A stretch of 64,000 nucleotides of DNA from Micropruina glycogenica (GCF_039524395.1 NZ_BAAAGO010000035.1), one strand, 5' to 3'. Shown: positions 49,646 to 58,451, counted from the stretch's first letter. The notes: a model not told the origin generated them from the sequence alone. A program made the numbers and translations.

Positions 49646-50512
49646 ATGAGGACCTTCACCGGCCGGCGCCTGCTGGCGACCCTGTGCCTGATCGCGTTGA
49701 CCGGATGCACCGGCGTGGCCACCCTGCCCGTCGTCGATTCGGCGCCGGCCGGCGGCGATCGTGCCGAGCCGCAGGCGTCCACGCTGCCCGAGGACGGCCC
49801 CAGCGACGCTGCCCGTGACGTGGTGCGCACCGGGTCGTTGACGGTGCGCACGGCCGACGCGCAAGCCGCGGCCACCCAGCTACGTGCCCTGGCCGGCGCC
49901 AATGGCGGGTACGTGTCGTCAGAGAACCTCTCCACCGGCGACGGCACCCGGGCCAGGGCGACCATCGTGCTCAGCGTGCCGGCCGACTCCCTCGACCGAG
50001 TGATGGACGAGGCCGCGAAAGTCGGCGAGCTCGTCACTCGTGAACTGACCGCCAAAGACGTCACCGCCACCGTCGCCGACGTCGACGCCCGCGTGCGCAC
50101 CTTGCGCGAGTCCATCGAGCGGGTTCGGGCGCTGATGAACAAGGCCGGCTCGATCGCCGATGTGGCTCGGGTCGAGAGCGAGCTCACCTCGCGGCAGTCC
50201 GAACTCGAATCGCTGCTGGCCAGCCAGAAGGCGCTACAGAAACAGGTGGAACGCGCCCCGATCACCGTCACCCTGGTCAGGCCGGCCGACCAGGTCGTGC
50301 CGACGAACCCGTTCGTCACCGGCCTGACCAACGGATGGGCTGCGCTGCAGAACTCGATCGCGGTGCTGCTCACCGTGCTCGGCGCGGTGCTGCCGTTCGC
50401 GCTGATCGCCGGTGCCATCGGCTGGCCGCTGATTCATCGCCGTCGCAAGGCTGGGACGACTGCCGCCCAGGCGAAGTCGGCTGAGGAAAAGCCCGAGGAC
50501 GTCGCTGGTTGA
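49646..50512 (+). CDS. DUF4349-domain lipoprotein
   Basis: The 288-residue protein has a lipoprotein signal (LLATLCLIALTGC, Cys 21), a DUF4349 domain and a C-terminal helix. The domain contains DVVRTGSLTVRTADAQAAAT, GGYVSSENLSTGDGTRARAT, VPADSLDRVMDEAAKVGELV, a coiled coil (ADVARVESELTSRQSELESL) and APITVTLV. The C-terminal membrane helix is VLLTVLGAVLPFALIAGAIG. It is anchored at both ends in the membrane and may be involved in envelope integrity; function unknown. GGAG precedes the ATG. Confidence 0.9.
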   Translation: MRTFTGRRLLATLCLIALTGCTGVATLPVVDSAPAGGDRAEPQASTLPEDGPSDAARDVVRTGSLTVRTADAQAAATQLRALAGANGGYVSSENLSTGDGTRARATIVLSVPADSLDRVMDEAAKVGELVTRELTAKDVTATVADVDARVRTLRESIERVRALMNKAGSIADVARVESELTSRQSELESLLASQKALQKQVERAPITVTLVRPADQVVPTNPFVTGLTNGWAALQNSIAVLLTVLGAVLPFALIAGAIGWPLIHRRRKAGTTAAQAKSAEEKPEDVAG

Positions 50513-50564
50513 GATCGTCGTCACTGGCGTTCACGACGGTCTCGACATTTAGTGTCGTGGTGCT

Positions 50565-50640
50565 CGTCGGGCCGTGACTCTGGTCTCGACTGACCCTCGC
50601 ATTGCGGGGGTGTCTTGTGCTTGAGCTGTCCGGCCCGACG
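50565..50640. repeat. 9-bp inverted repeat in a gene-free gap
   Basis: CGTCGGGCC (50565-50573) and GGCCCGACG (50632-50640) flank a 58-base loop between the DUF4349 gene and the convergent AAA ATPase gene (50513-50680). No other feature is seen. Confidence 0.4.
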
Positions 50641-50680
50641 GGTGGGTGACCAGCGGTTTCGAGAGCTCAACGAACGACTT

Positions 50681-51874
50681 CTAGGCGGTGTCGGCCAACG
50701 CCACCCGTCCACGCAGAAAGCGACCGAAGTGCGGCACGGTGAACGCGATGCGGCCGCGTTCGCTGGCGTAGATCAGTCCCTTCTTGATCAGCGCGTCGCG
50801 GGCGGGGGACACCGATTGCGGCTTACGGCCCAGCACCTCGGCCACAGCAGCCGAAGGCACGGCGCCCGAGTCGTCGGGGTCGGCGTCGGCCATCGCCCTC
50901 AAGTACTCGCGCTCGGCGGCCGTGGCGCGTTCGAGTCGTGATCCGAAGAAGCCCACCGCGAGCTCTTGTTCGGCCTCGGGCGCTGCGACCGCGACGTCGT
51001 CCAGGCCGATCGGTGAACCGGGGGCGAGGTCCCAGACCACCTTGCCGTAGGCCTGCACGAAGTACGGGTAGCCGCCCGTGACCCGGTAGAGCTCTGCCAG
51101 GGCGTCCGCTGTGAAGGCGGCGTCTTCGTCGGCGGCCGGGGCCGACAGGGCGAGGTCGGCGGCGTCGCGGTCGAGCCGGTCGATGCGGGCGTAACCGAAC
51201 AGCCGTTCCGAGTACGACTTCGACGCGCTCAAGACAGCGGGAAGGTGCGGCAGCCCGGCGCCCACAACGATCAGCGGCAAGCCCTGCTGGCCGAGTTCGT
51301 GGCAGGCGGCGCACAGGGCAGAGACGTCGTCGGGGCCGAGGTCTTGCATCTCGTCGATGAAGATCGCGACGCCCCGCCGGCGGTCGGCGGCCAGCCCGGC
51401 CACGTCGGTGAGCAACTCGACCAGGTCGATCTCGATGTCGCCCGAGTCGGCGCGTCCGACCACCGTGGGCGCGCTGATGCCCGAGTTCCAGCGGTCGTAG
51501 GCCTTGGCGTTGGCCGGCGCTGCCCGCTCGACGAACGCCTTCAGTGTCGACAGCACGCCGGTGGCGTCGGGGTGGCCCAGTTCGCGAATCGCCATGTGCA
51601 GGGCCGCGCCCAGCGGACGCCGCACCGACTGGTCGGGTCGCGCCTCGAGCTTGCCCGTGCCCCAGCCGGCCCGCACGGCCTGCGAACGCATGGCGTTGAG
51701 CAGCACGGTCTTGCCCACGCCGCGCAGCCCGACCAGCACGATCGACCGCTCCGGGCGCCCCTTGGCGACGCGTTCGAGCACGAACCGGAACGCCTCGAGT
51801 TGCGCGTCGCGTCCGGCCAGTTCGGGCGGCCGCTGGCCCGCGCCGGGGGCGTAGGGGTTTCTGATCGGGTCCAT
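50681..51874 (-). CDS. AAA ATPase (ORC1/DEAH AAA+ type) with winged-helix end
   Basis: This 397-residue protein has Walker A GLRGVGKTVLL, Walker B VAIFIDEMQDLGPDD, sensor 1 VVGAGLPHL and sensor 2 in the GYPYFVQAYGK region. A winged helix at the C-terminus (EVLGRKPQSVSPARDALIKK, GLIYASERGRIAFTVPHFGR) may bind DNA. It resembles AAA_16 NTPases near mobile regions; such proteins act as regulators or defence components. No partner nuclease is adjacent. It is monocistronic. Confidence 0.85.
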   Translation of the reverse strand: MDPIRNPYAPGAGQRPPELAGRDAQLEAFRFVLERVAKGRPERSIVLVGLRGVGKTVLLNAMRSQAVRAGWGTGKLEARPDQSVRRPLGAALHMAIRELGHPDATGVLSTLKAFVERAAPANAKAYDRWNSGISAPTVVGRADSGDIEIDLVELLTDVAGLAADRRRGVAIFIDEMQDLGPDDVSALCAACHELGQQGLPLIVVGAGLPHLPAVLSASKSYSERLFGYARIDRLDRDAADLALSAPAADEDAAFTADALAELYRVTGGYPYFVQAYGKVVWDLAPGSPIGLDDVAVAAPEAEQELAVGFFGSRLERATAAEREYLRAMADADPDDSGAVPSAAVAEVLGRKPQSVSPARDALIKKGLIYASERGRIAFTVPHFGRFLRGRVALADTA

Positions 51875-51938
51875 GATCGGACTGTATGGCGCTGTCTAGC
51901 CCTAACGGCAGATTGGGGCAGAGTGTCGCAGACTTTGC

Positions 51939-52856
51939 TCAGGCGATGGCGTCGGGCACGATGTCGCCGGTCGCTTCGCGCACCTTGTCGATCAAACCGT
52001 TCATCACCAGTCGGACGGCGTGTGTGTGCTCGACCGCCCGGCGCACCATCAGGTGCACGGTGCGCTGCGGGGTGGGGTTGGTCACCTCGAGCGTGACCAC
52101 ACTCTCGGGCAGAGATTCGGTGCACAGCCGCGGCATCACCGCGACCCCGATGCCGACCGCCACGAAGGCGATGGCGGTGGTGTGGTTCGCGGTGCGCACC
52201 GAGTACGTCGGCGAGAAGCCGGCCGCGACGCAGGCCCGCTTGAGGTTGATCACGCACCAGGCATGATCGGAGTCATGGGCGATCCAGCGCTCGTCGGCCA
52301 GTTCGGCGAGCTCGATCGTGCAGCGTTCTGCGAGCCGGTGACCGGCGGGCACCAGGGCGCGGTAGGGCTCGTCCATCAGGGGCCAGGAGCGAAACCCGGG
52401 CGGTGCCGCGAAGTCGCGCGGCGCCACCAGCAGCTCGACGTCGGTGCGCTCGGCTTCGCCGGCGGGCAGTTCGCGCACGCTCAGGTCGAGCCGCAGCCGC
52501 GGGTGTTCGGCCAGTACCCGCTGCACGATTTCAGGGATCCACTCCATGGCGGCCGAGGTGAAGTACGACATCGACAGCGTGCCGGCGCGCCCTTCGCGCA
52601 GGTCTGCCACTTTGGCTTCGACCTCGGCCAGTTGGCCGAACAGAGTGTCGGCGGCCTGCACGAGTTCGAGGCCGGCGTCTGTGGGTTCGATGCCGCGGCC
52701 GGCCTTGCCGAGCAGCACCAAACCTGTTTCACGCGACAGGGCAGACACCTGCTGGCTGACCGCCGAAGGCGTGTAGCCGAGATTGGCTGCAGCGGCCTGA
52801 ATCGACCCGGCCGCGACCACCGCGCGATAAACCCGAAGTCGTTGGATGTCCACCAT
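51939..52856 (-). CDS. LysR-family transcriptional regulator
   Basis: The 305-residue protein (ATG 52856) has the LysR helix-turn-helix VDIQRLRVYRAVVAAGSIQA, AAANLGYTPSAVSQQVSALS and a periplasmic-binding-like effector domain (SMSYFTSAAMEWIPEIVQRV). The divergent neighbour is only a small membrane-protein gene, so its targets are not clear. The effector is unknown. Confidence 0.92.
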   Translation of the reverse strand: MVDIQRLRVYRAVVAAGSIQAAAANLGYTPSAVSQQVSALSRETGLVLLGKAGRGIEPTDAGLELVQAADTLFGQLAEVEAKVADLREGRAGTLSMSYFTSAAMEWIPEIVQRVLAEHPRLRLDLSVRELPAGEAERTDVELLVAPRDFAAPPGFRSWPLMDEPYRALVPAGHRLAERCTIELAELADERWIAHDSDHAWCVINLKRACVAAGFSPTYSVRTANHTTAIAFVAVGIGVAVMPRLCTESLPESVVTLEVTNPTPQRTVHLMVRRAVEHTHAVRLVMNGLIDKVREATGDIVPDAIA

Positions 52857-52901
52857 GCGGCTCATGTTATCAAGCAGAGCTAACGAGAGCGCAGTGCAGC
52901 G

Positions 52902-53210
52902 TCAGCAGGGCTTCACGATGATGGCGGATCCGGACCAGCCACCCAGCGGGCTGAAGCTGGCACCAAGGGTGCGAACGAGTCGGCTCGGAACGGCGGGGGT
53001 GGGCCGAACGGACGTCGAGGCGTCCGGCGCGTGGTCGAGGGCCTGTGACAGGTAGCGCAGTTCGGCCACTTGCTCGCGATAGACGGTGGACGCCTCCGAG
53101 GCGGCGTCGGCGCCGAACGGCACGCGGGGGAGCGCCTGCGTGCGGCGATGGGTGCGCTCGAGCAGCCAGACAAGGGGAGCGAACAAGACGAGGGTGAGCA
53201 GGATTTCCAT
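52902..53210 (-). CDS. Small membrane protein
   Basis: The 102-residue protein begins with a membrane helix (EILLTLVLFAPLVWLLERTH) followed by a basic segment and a soluble tail (TVYREQVAELRYLSQALDHA). The ATG at 53210 places the helix at the N-terminus; the frame extends to 53279. Function unknown, with no clear partner. Confidence 0.5.
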   Translation of the reverse strand: MEILLTLVLFAPLVWLLERTHRRTQALPRVPFGADAASEASTVYREQVAELRYLSQALDHAPDASTSVRPTPAVPSRLVRTLGASFSPLGGWSGSAIIVKPC

Positions 53211-53350
53211 GATGCGAGAGGCGCCTTTCGAACAGCCGAACCTGGCACCAATTCTGGGCCTTTGGACTAATAAGCGCAAGCGCGGCTTTCTTCATCACCA
53301 TTCAGTGCAGGTGAACAATAGAAGGCGGTGTCGGGGGTCAAGAAGGTTGA

Positions 53351-53454
53351 GCGATCTCGAGATGCCCTCACAGTGTCGGGTTGGCTTGCGACCGTCGTGT
53401 TGCAGCACGAAATCGTGCAGTTCCGGCGAAAGCGTGCAGCCATCTCGAGATCGC
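53351..53454. repeat. Nested palindromic element
   Basis: Perfect 14-base arms GCGATCTCGAGATG (53351-53364) and CATCTCGAGATCGC (53441-53454) enclose GCACGA-AA-TCGTGC and direct repeats CGAAATCGTGCAG and CGAAAGCGTGCAG. No protein is encoded. It lies in the 0.7-kb non-coding gap 53211-53913. Confidence 0.7.
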
Positions 53455-53490
53455 CCGGCGCCCTCACTCGGGGAAGCAATGACTCTTCGC

Positions 53491-53700
53491 TGATCGAGTG
53501 TGTCGAGACCGCTTCTGGGCGCCGGGGCCGGCGATCAGTGATTTTCTGGGGAACCGTCCCTGGGTTTCGACCGCTCGGGCGGCAACGGGGGGTTCTCGGT
53601 CCGATCCCGTGGCCGTTCACTCGGAGCCATCCCCAGGTTCGTGCCCGGTGGGGGTGGCTTTGAACCGTCCCTGGGATTCGCCCGACCGGCCGCGGTTGCG
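53491..53700. repeat. Family A unit and degenerate family C copies
   Basis: A family A unit (ctgatcgagtgtgtcgagac) at about 53491 is followed by two copies of the string AACCGTCCCTGGG near 53551 and 53669. These look like decayed family C cores. Confidence 0.55.
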
Positions 53701-53833
53701 ATCCGGCGCGGGGTCTCGACCAGCCGCGGCTTCGGGTGGAGGATGGGCCGGGGGGCGTCGAGGCCCCCTCGAAAGGAGCCGCACACTCGTCCGACAACCC
53801 TCGCCGTGCGCCGATTGGCGAGCCGACCCAGCT

Positions 53834-53913
53834 TTGACCTACGGTTACGTAACCAACAACTTAGCCCTTCGACAGAGACCGATCCCAGGCTCACGAGCTT
53901 GAAAGGAACTGTT
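53834..53913 (+). promoter_or_regulatory. Promoter/operator of the 2-oxoacid dehydrogenase operon
   Basis: A TTGACC -35-like element (53834-53839) is followed by the perfect palindrome GGTTACGTAACC (53843-53854), probably an operator overlapping the promoter. AAAGGAAC provides the ribosome-binding site about ten bases before the GTG. Which regulator binds is unknown. Confidence 0.55.
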
Positions 53914-55065
53914 GTGTCCGACCCCGCTGTAGACGACTTCGTGCAGTTGCTCACCCCCGACGGTGAGCGCGTGCAGCACCCGGCGTTCAGTTTCGAGGGC
54001 ACTGACGAGCAGATCGCGGGCTACCTGCGCGAAATGGTGTTGGCCCGAAGGTTCGACAATGAGGCCACCGCGCTGCAACGTAAGGGCGAACTCGGCCTGT
54101 GGCCGCCGTCGCTGGGCCAAGAGGCGGCGCAGGTCGGCTCGGTGAACGCCACCCGGCTGCCCGACTTCGTGTTTCCGTCGTACCGCGAGCACGCCGTGGC
54201 CCTGCACCTGGGCATCGACCCGGTCGAGATGCTCACCACCTTTCGGGGCACTGCGATGGTGCCATGGAACAGCGCCGAACAAGGCCTGCACCTCTACAGC
54301 TTCGTGATCGGCACCCAGACGTTGCACGCCGTGGGCTACGCCATGGGCTTGCAGCGCGACGGCCTGAACGGCAACGACGACCCGGCCGCCAACGGTGCGG
54401 TGATGGTCTACTTCGGCGACGGCGCCACCAGCCAGGGCGACGTCAACGAGGCCTTCATCTTCGCCGCCAGCTACACCGCCCCGGTGGTGTTCTTCTGCCA
54501 GAACAATCAGTACGCGATCTCAGAACCCATCGCGCTGCAGTCGAAGATTCCGCTGTACCGACGAGCGTCCGGCTTCGGCTTCCCCGGCGTGCGGGTCGAC
54601 GGCAACGACGTGCTCGCCGTCCAGGCCGTCACCAGTTGGGCGCTCGGCCGGGCCCGGCAGGGCCACGGCCCAACCCTGATCGAGGCCTACACCTACCGCA
54701 TGGGTGCGCACACGACGTCCGACGACCCAACCAAGTACCGCAGCCGTGACGAAACCGAGCAGTGGCGCGCGCGCGACCCGATCAGCCGGGTGCAGAGCTA
54801 TCTGCTCTCATCCGGCGCCATCGACCAGGCCTGGTTGGACGCCCTCGACGCCGACTGCGAGGAGCTCGCCGAACGGGTGCGTGAGGGCGCCGTGACGCTG
54901 CCCGAACCCCACCTGGAGGACTTGTTCGACCACGTGGTGATCGATCCGGGCGACGTGCTGCTCGAACAGCGCGACGACTACCTCGAATACGAGGCGGGCT
55001 TCGACGATCACCCCCGCGACCCGGCCGGCGAAGCCGTGCACGCTGAGGTTCAGGAGGCGTTCTGA
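53914..55065 (+). CDS. 2-oxoacid dehydrogenase E1 component, alpha subunit
   Basis: This 383-residue subunit contains the thiamine diphosphate motif GDGATSQGDVNEAFIFAASY (GDG...N) and the phosphorylation-loop-like HTTSDDPTKYRS, with YRMGAH and PSYREHAVALHLGIDP. It forms the alpha2beta2 E1 of a pyruvate- or branched-chain-type complex. GTG 53914 follows AAAGGAAC. The E1 beta gene overlaps by one base. The substrate (pyruvate versus branched-chain keto acids) cannot be fixed by eye. Confidence 0.93.
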   Translation: MSDPAVDDFVQLLTPDGERVQHPAFSFEGTDEQIAGYLREMVLARRFDNEATALQRKGELGLWPPSLGQEAAQVGSVNATRLPDFVFPSYREHAVALHLGIDPVEMLTTFRGTAMVPWNSAEQGLHLYSFVIGTQTLHAVGYAMGLQRDGLNGNDDPAANGAVMVYFGDGATSQGDVNEAFIFAASYTAPVVFFCQNNQYAISEPIALQSKIPLYRRASGFGFPGVRVDGNDVLAVQAVTSWALGRARQGHGPTLIEAYTYRMGAHTTSDDPTKYRSRDETEQWRARDPISRVQSYLLSSGAIDQAWLDALDADCEELAERVREGAVTLPEPHLEDLFDHVVIDPGDVLLEQRDDYLEYEAGFDDHPRDPAGEAVHAEVQEAF

Positions 55066-56039
55066 TGGCGACGATGACCGTGGCCAAGGCGCTCAACGCG
55101 GGCCTGCGCCGGGCGCTGGAGGCCGATCCCAAGGTGCTGCTCTACGGCGAAGACATCGGCAAGCTCGGTGGCGTCTTTCGCATCACCGAACACCTGCAGC
55201 GCGACTTCGGGCCCGAGCGGGTGATCGACTCGCCACTGGCCGAGTCGGGCATCGTCGGCACAGCCGTCGGGCTGGCGCTGCGCGGCTACCGGCCGGTCGT
55301 CGAGATTCAGTTCGACGGCTTCGTCTACCCGGCCTTCGACCAGATCATCAGCCAGGTGTCGCGCTTCTACTTTCGCTCGCACGGTGCGCTGAAGATGCCC
55401 ATGGTGGTGCGCATTCCCTACGGCGGCGGCATCGGCGCGATCGAGCACCATTCCGAGTCGCCGGAGGCCTACTTCGCGCACACGCCCGGGTTGAAGGTGG
55501 TCACCTGCTCGAACCCGGTCGACGCCTACTGGATGATTCAGCAGTCGATCGCCTCGAACAACCCGATCATCTTCTTCGAGCCCAAACGCCGCTACCACGA
55601 GAAGGGCGAGGTCGACACCGAGATCGAGCCGATGCCGCTGTTTCAGGCCCGCGTGGTGAAGCCCGGCGACGACCTCACCCTGATCACCTACGGCCCCATG
55701 GTGCGCACCTGCGCCGAGGCCGCGATCGCCGCAGCCGAAGAGGGTCACGACATCGAGGTGATCGACCTGCGGTCCCTGGCGCCGCTCGACATGGCGACGG
55801 TCATCGAGTCGGTGCACAAAACCGGACGCGCCATCGTGGTGCACGAGGCGGCGCTCACCCTGGGCATCGGTGCCGAGATCGCCGCCCGCGTGCAGCAGGA
55901 GTGCTTCTTCGCGCTGCAGGCGCCGGTGCTCCGCGTCACCGGCTACGACATTCCCTACCCGCCCAGCCGGGTCGAGACCTCGTTTCTGCCCGATCTCGAC
56001 CGCGTGCTCGACGCCGTCGACCGCTCCATGACCTACTGA
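55065..56039 (+). CDS. 2-oxoacid dehydrogenase E1 component, beta subunit
   Basis: The 324-residue subunit has the transketolase-like pattern VLLYGEDIGKLGGVFRITEH, DSPLAESGIVGTAVGLALRG, MVVRIPYGGGIGAIEHHSES, EAYFAHTPGLKVVTCSNPVD and a C-terminal domain (GRAIVVHEAALTLGIGAEIA). It starts one base before the end of the alpha gene, after CAGGAGG. It helps transfer the acyl group to the E2 lipoyl domain. Confidence 0.95.
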   Translation: MATMTVAKALNAGLRRALEADPKVLLYGEDIGKLGGVFRITEHLQRDFGPERVIDSPLAESGIVGTAVGLALRGYRPVVEIQFDGFVYPAFDQIISQVSRFYFRSHGALKMPMVVRIPYGGGIGAIEHHSESPEAYFAHTPGLKVVTCSNPVDAYWMIQQSIASNNPIIFFEPKRRYHEKGEVDTEIEPMPLFQARVVKPGDDLTLITYGPMVRTCAEAAIAAAEEGHDIEVIDLRSLAPLDMATVIESVHKTGRAIVVHEAALTLGIGAEIAARVQQECFFALQAPVLRVTGYDIPYPPSRVETSFLPDLDRVLDAVDRSMTY

Positions 56040-56065
56040 ATGCTTGCTCACAAGGGGAGATTGCG

Positions 56066-57583
56066 ATGAAGGAGTTCCGGCTACCCGATCCCGGTGAGGG
56101 ACTGGTCGAGGCCGACATCGTCCGCTGGGTCGTCACTGAGGGCGACGAGGTGAAGGTCAACGACATTCTGGTCGAGATCGAAACCGCCAAGTCGATCGTC
56201 GAACTGCCCTCGCCCTGGGCGGGCCGCATCGCCCGGCTGATGGTCGACGAAGGGGCGACCGTCGAGGTCGGCTCGCCGATCGTGATGATCGACGACGGCG
56301 TAGGAACGGTTGCTGCGCCTGAGGCCGAGCCCGTCGAGGCTGCTGTGGTGGACGATTCGTCATCCCGGGCTCGACCCGGGATCTCGGACGACGCCGAACC
56401 TGACGACGCCGAACCTGCAGCCGGAGATCCCGGGGTTCGCCGGGATGACGAAAGTCCCGCGTCCACCGAGTCCGAAGCGTTCCTGGTCGGGTACGGGGTC
56501 AAGTCGGCCTCGCTGGCCCGCCGGCCGCGCAAGACGTCCGCGGGCCTGGGTAAGCCGATCGGGCCGGTCACCGACCAAGTGCAGGACTCCTACGCCGCAG
56601 ACCAGCCGGTGTCGCGTCCGATCGACCAGGCCACCACGACGGGCCCGATCACCGCCGAAGCGAGCGGCGGCCCGCTGCCACGGCCGGGGCAGGCGCCCAA
56701 GTCGCACTCGGCGTCGAAGCGGGCGCTCGCCAAGCCGCCGGTGCGCCGGTTGGCCCGCGATCTGGGCCTCGACCTCGATCTGGTGGACGGCACCGGCCCC
56801 GACGGCACCATCACCGCCGAGGACGTGCTCGCCGCGGCCGTGTCGGCCCGGGGCGGCGCCACCCGAACCAGCTCGCGGGTGGCCGAGCGCGTGCCGCTCA
56901 AGGGCGTGCGGCGCGAGATGGCCCGCACCATGGCCCAGTCGTTCAAGGTGCCCACGGCAACGGTGATCATGCAGACCGACGTGACGGCCTCCATGGAGCT
57001 GGTGGAGCGGCTCAGGGGGCGCCGCGAGTTCGCCGGGCTGCGAGTATCACCGCTGCTGATCTTCGCCAAGGCGGCCTGCCTGGCGATCGCCCGCAACCCC
57101 GACCTGAACTCGACCCTCGACATGGCGGCCAGCGAGATCGTGCGCAACGAAGACGTGAACCTGGGCATCGCAGCAGCCACGCCGCGCGGCCTGCTGGTGC
57201 CCAACATCAAGGGCGCCAACCGCATGAACCTGCTGCAGTTGGCCGAGGCGCTGCACAACATGGTGCAGGTGGCCAAGACCGGCAAGGTGCCCACCGAAGA
57301 CCTCACCAAGGGCACCTTCACGATCACCAACGTGGGGGTGTTCGGGGTTGACGGCGGCACCCCGATTCTCAACCTCGGCGAGTCGGCGATCATGTGCCTG
57401 GGCACCATCGCCCGGCGGCCCTGGGTGGTCGGCAAGGGCGCTGATGAGCAGATCGTGATTCGCTCGGTGTGCACGCTGTCACTGACCTTCGACCATCGGC
57501 TGGTCGACGGTGAGCTGGCCAGCAAGTTCTTGTCCGACGTGGCGGCGATTCTGGCCGACCCCGGCCTGGCGATGATGTTCTGA
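56066..57583 (+). CDS. Dihydrolipoamide acyltransferase E2 with repeat in the linker
   Basis: The 505-residue E2 has one lipoyl domain (1-80, lipoylated Lys 42 in IETAKSIVE), a linker of about 135 residues, a peripheral subunit-binding domain (KPPVRRLARDLGLDLDLVDG, about 222-257) and a catalytic domain with DHRLVDG near its C-terminus. Within the linker, residues about 98-130 (SSSRARPGISDDAE..GDPGVRRDDES) are encoded by two inverted family B repeats. No E3 gene is adjacent; E3 is presumably encoded elsewhere. Confidence 0.93.
   Translation: MKEFRLPDPGEGLVEADIVRWVVTEGDEVKVNDILVEIETAKSIVELPSPWAGRIARLMVDEGATVEVGSPIVMIDDGVGTVAAPEAEPVEAAVVDDSSSRARPGISDDAEPDDAEPAAGDPGVRRDDESPASTESEAFLVGYGVKSASLARRPRKTSAGLGKPIGPVTDQVQDSYAADQPVSRPIDQATTTGPITAEASGGPLPRPGQAPKSHSASKRALAKPPVRRLARDLGLDLDLVDGTGPDGTITAEDVLAAAVSARGGATRTSSRVAERVPLKGVRREMARTMAQSFKVPTATVIMQTDVTASMELVERLRGRREFAGLRVSPLLIFAKAACLAIARNPDLNSTLDMAASEIVRNEDVNLGIAAATPRGLLVPNIKGANRMNLLQLAEALHNMVQVAKTGKVPTEDLTKGTFTITNVGVFGVDGGTPILNLGESAIMCLGTIARRPWVVGKGADEQIVIRSVCTLSLTFDHRLVDGELASKFLSDVAAILADPGLAMMF
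56357..56450. repeat. Inverted pair of family B repeats inside the E2 gene
   Basis: The forward unit (CGTCATCCCGGGCTCGACCC, 56357-56387) and the reverse unit (GAGATCCCGGGGTTCGCCGG, 56424-56450) lie in the coding frame of E2 without introducing a stop. They have the same alternating arrangement as the intergenic copies near 39.2 and 49.5 kb. Confidence 0.85.
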
Positions 57584-57590
57584 GGCGCAC

Positions 57591-58127
57591 GTGATCGAAT
57601 CGACGACCGAACTCGTCGACCCGCCGAACGCGGGCAACGAGGTCGAGACCCTGATCGGGTTTCTCGACTTTCAACGCGACGTGCTGCGGCGCAAGACCGA
57701 GGGAGTGAGCGCGGACGATCTCGCCCGCGCCTTACCGCCCAGCGCTTTGACGCTCGGTGGGTTGCTGAAGCACCTCGCCCTGGTCGAGCACATGTGGTTC
57801 ACGGAGTTCTTTCTGGGCCAGGAACCGTCCGAGCCGTGGGCGAGCGTCGATTGGGACGCCGACCACGACTGGGAGTTCAGCAGCGCCGCAGGCGAGAGCC
57901 CCGCGTACTTGCGGTCGCTGTTCGACGCCCAGGTCGCCGATTCAGACCGCATCATGGTCGAGGCGCTGGCTCGTGGTGGTCTCGACCGGCTGGCGATTCG
58001 TGCCAGGCGCGGCGAAGAGCAGGTCAACCTGCGCTGGATTCTGGTGCACCTGATCGAGGAGTACGCGCGGCACCTGGGCCACGCCGACCTGTTGCGCGAG
58101 GCCATCGACGGTGCGGTCGGCGACTGA
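57591..58127 (+). CDS. DUF664 / DinB-family protein
   Basis: The 178-residue protein (GTG start) has LIGFLDFQRDVLRRKTEGVS, LGGLLKHLALVEHMWFTEFF (His ligand) and ILVHLIEEYARHLGHADLLR (second His set), the DUF664 DinB fold. It begins 7 bases after the E2 stop codon, so it may be transcribed with that operon. It is a paralogue of the gene at 48272. The function is unknown. Confidence 0.88.
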   Translation: MIESTTELVDPPNAGNEVETLIGFLDFQRDVLRRKTEGVSADDLARALPPSALTLGGLLKHLALVEHMWFTEFFLGQEPSEPWASVDWDADHDWEFSSAAGESPAYLRSLFDAQVADSDRIMVEALARGGLDRLAIRARRGEEQVNLRWILVHLIEEYARHLGHADLLREAIDGAVGD

Positions 58128-58136
58128 TCCGACAAT

Positions 58137-58327
58137 CGCTGGTCGAGCTTTGGGAGACCCCTTCTTGGTTGCGTCTGGTGCCGCGCAGCGGGGGCACCCC
58201 TGTCCCGCCCTTGCTGGACTGCTCGGCTAGCGCCTCGCAGTGCGCAAATGCCCGACCCACCCTGACAGGGGCGCCCCCGCTCCGCTTCAGCGTTGCGTCC
58301 ACCGCTGGTCGAGCTTGTCGAGACCCC
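58137..58327. repeat. Family A units and a 17-bp inverted repeat
   Basis: Family A units lie at 58137 (degenerate, ctggtcgagctttgggagac) and 58302. Between them GCGGGGGCACCCCTGTC (58188-58204) pairs with GACAGGGGCGCCCCCGC (58264-58280) at 16 of 17 positions around a 59-base loop. Confidence 0.75.
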
Positions 58328-58330
58328 AGT

Positions 58331-58421
58331 GGCCAGTGGCGCGAGTTGGGGACGGTTCCTATCTCGCGCCACCCAAGGACTTGGCGTGAGTTGAGAACCG
58401 TCCCCATCTACCGCCAGAAGC
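58331..58421. repeat. Two family C palindromes
   Basis: The copy at 58336-58372 has perfect 10-base arms GTGGCGCGAG/CTCGCGCCAC around TTGGGGACGGTTCCTAT. A more degenerate copy (ttggcgtgagttgagaaccg) is at 58381-58421. The region 58128-58451 holds no gene. Confidence 0.85.
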
Positions 58422-58451
58422 GGCGCTCGTGGCAGCGGCCATACTGACCAC

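Noticed and set aside
53641..53913. N-terminal extension of the E1 alpha gene
   Set aside because: The open frame reads through repeats and the promoter palindrome; GTG 53914 has a proper ribosome-binding site and begins the domain.
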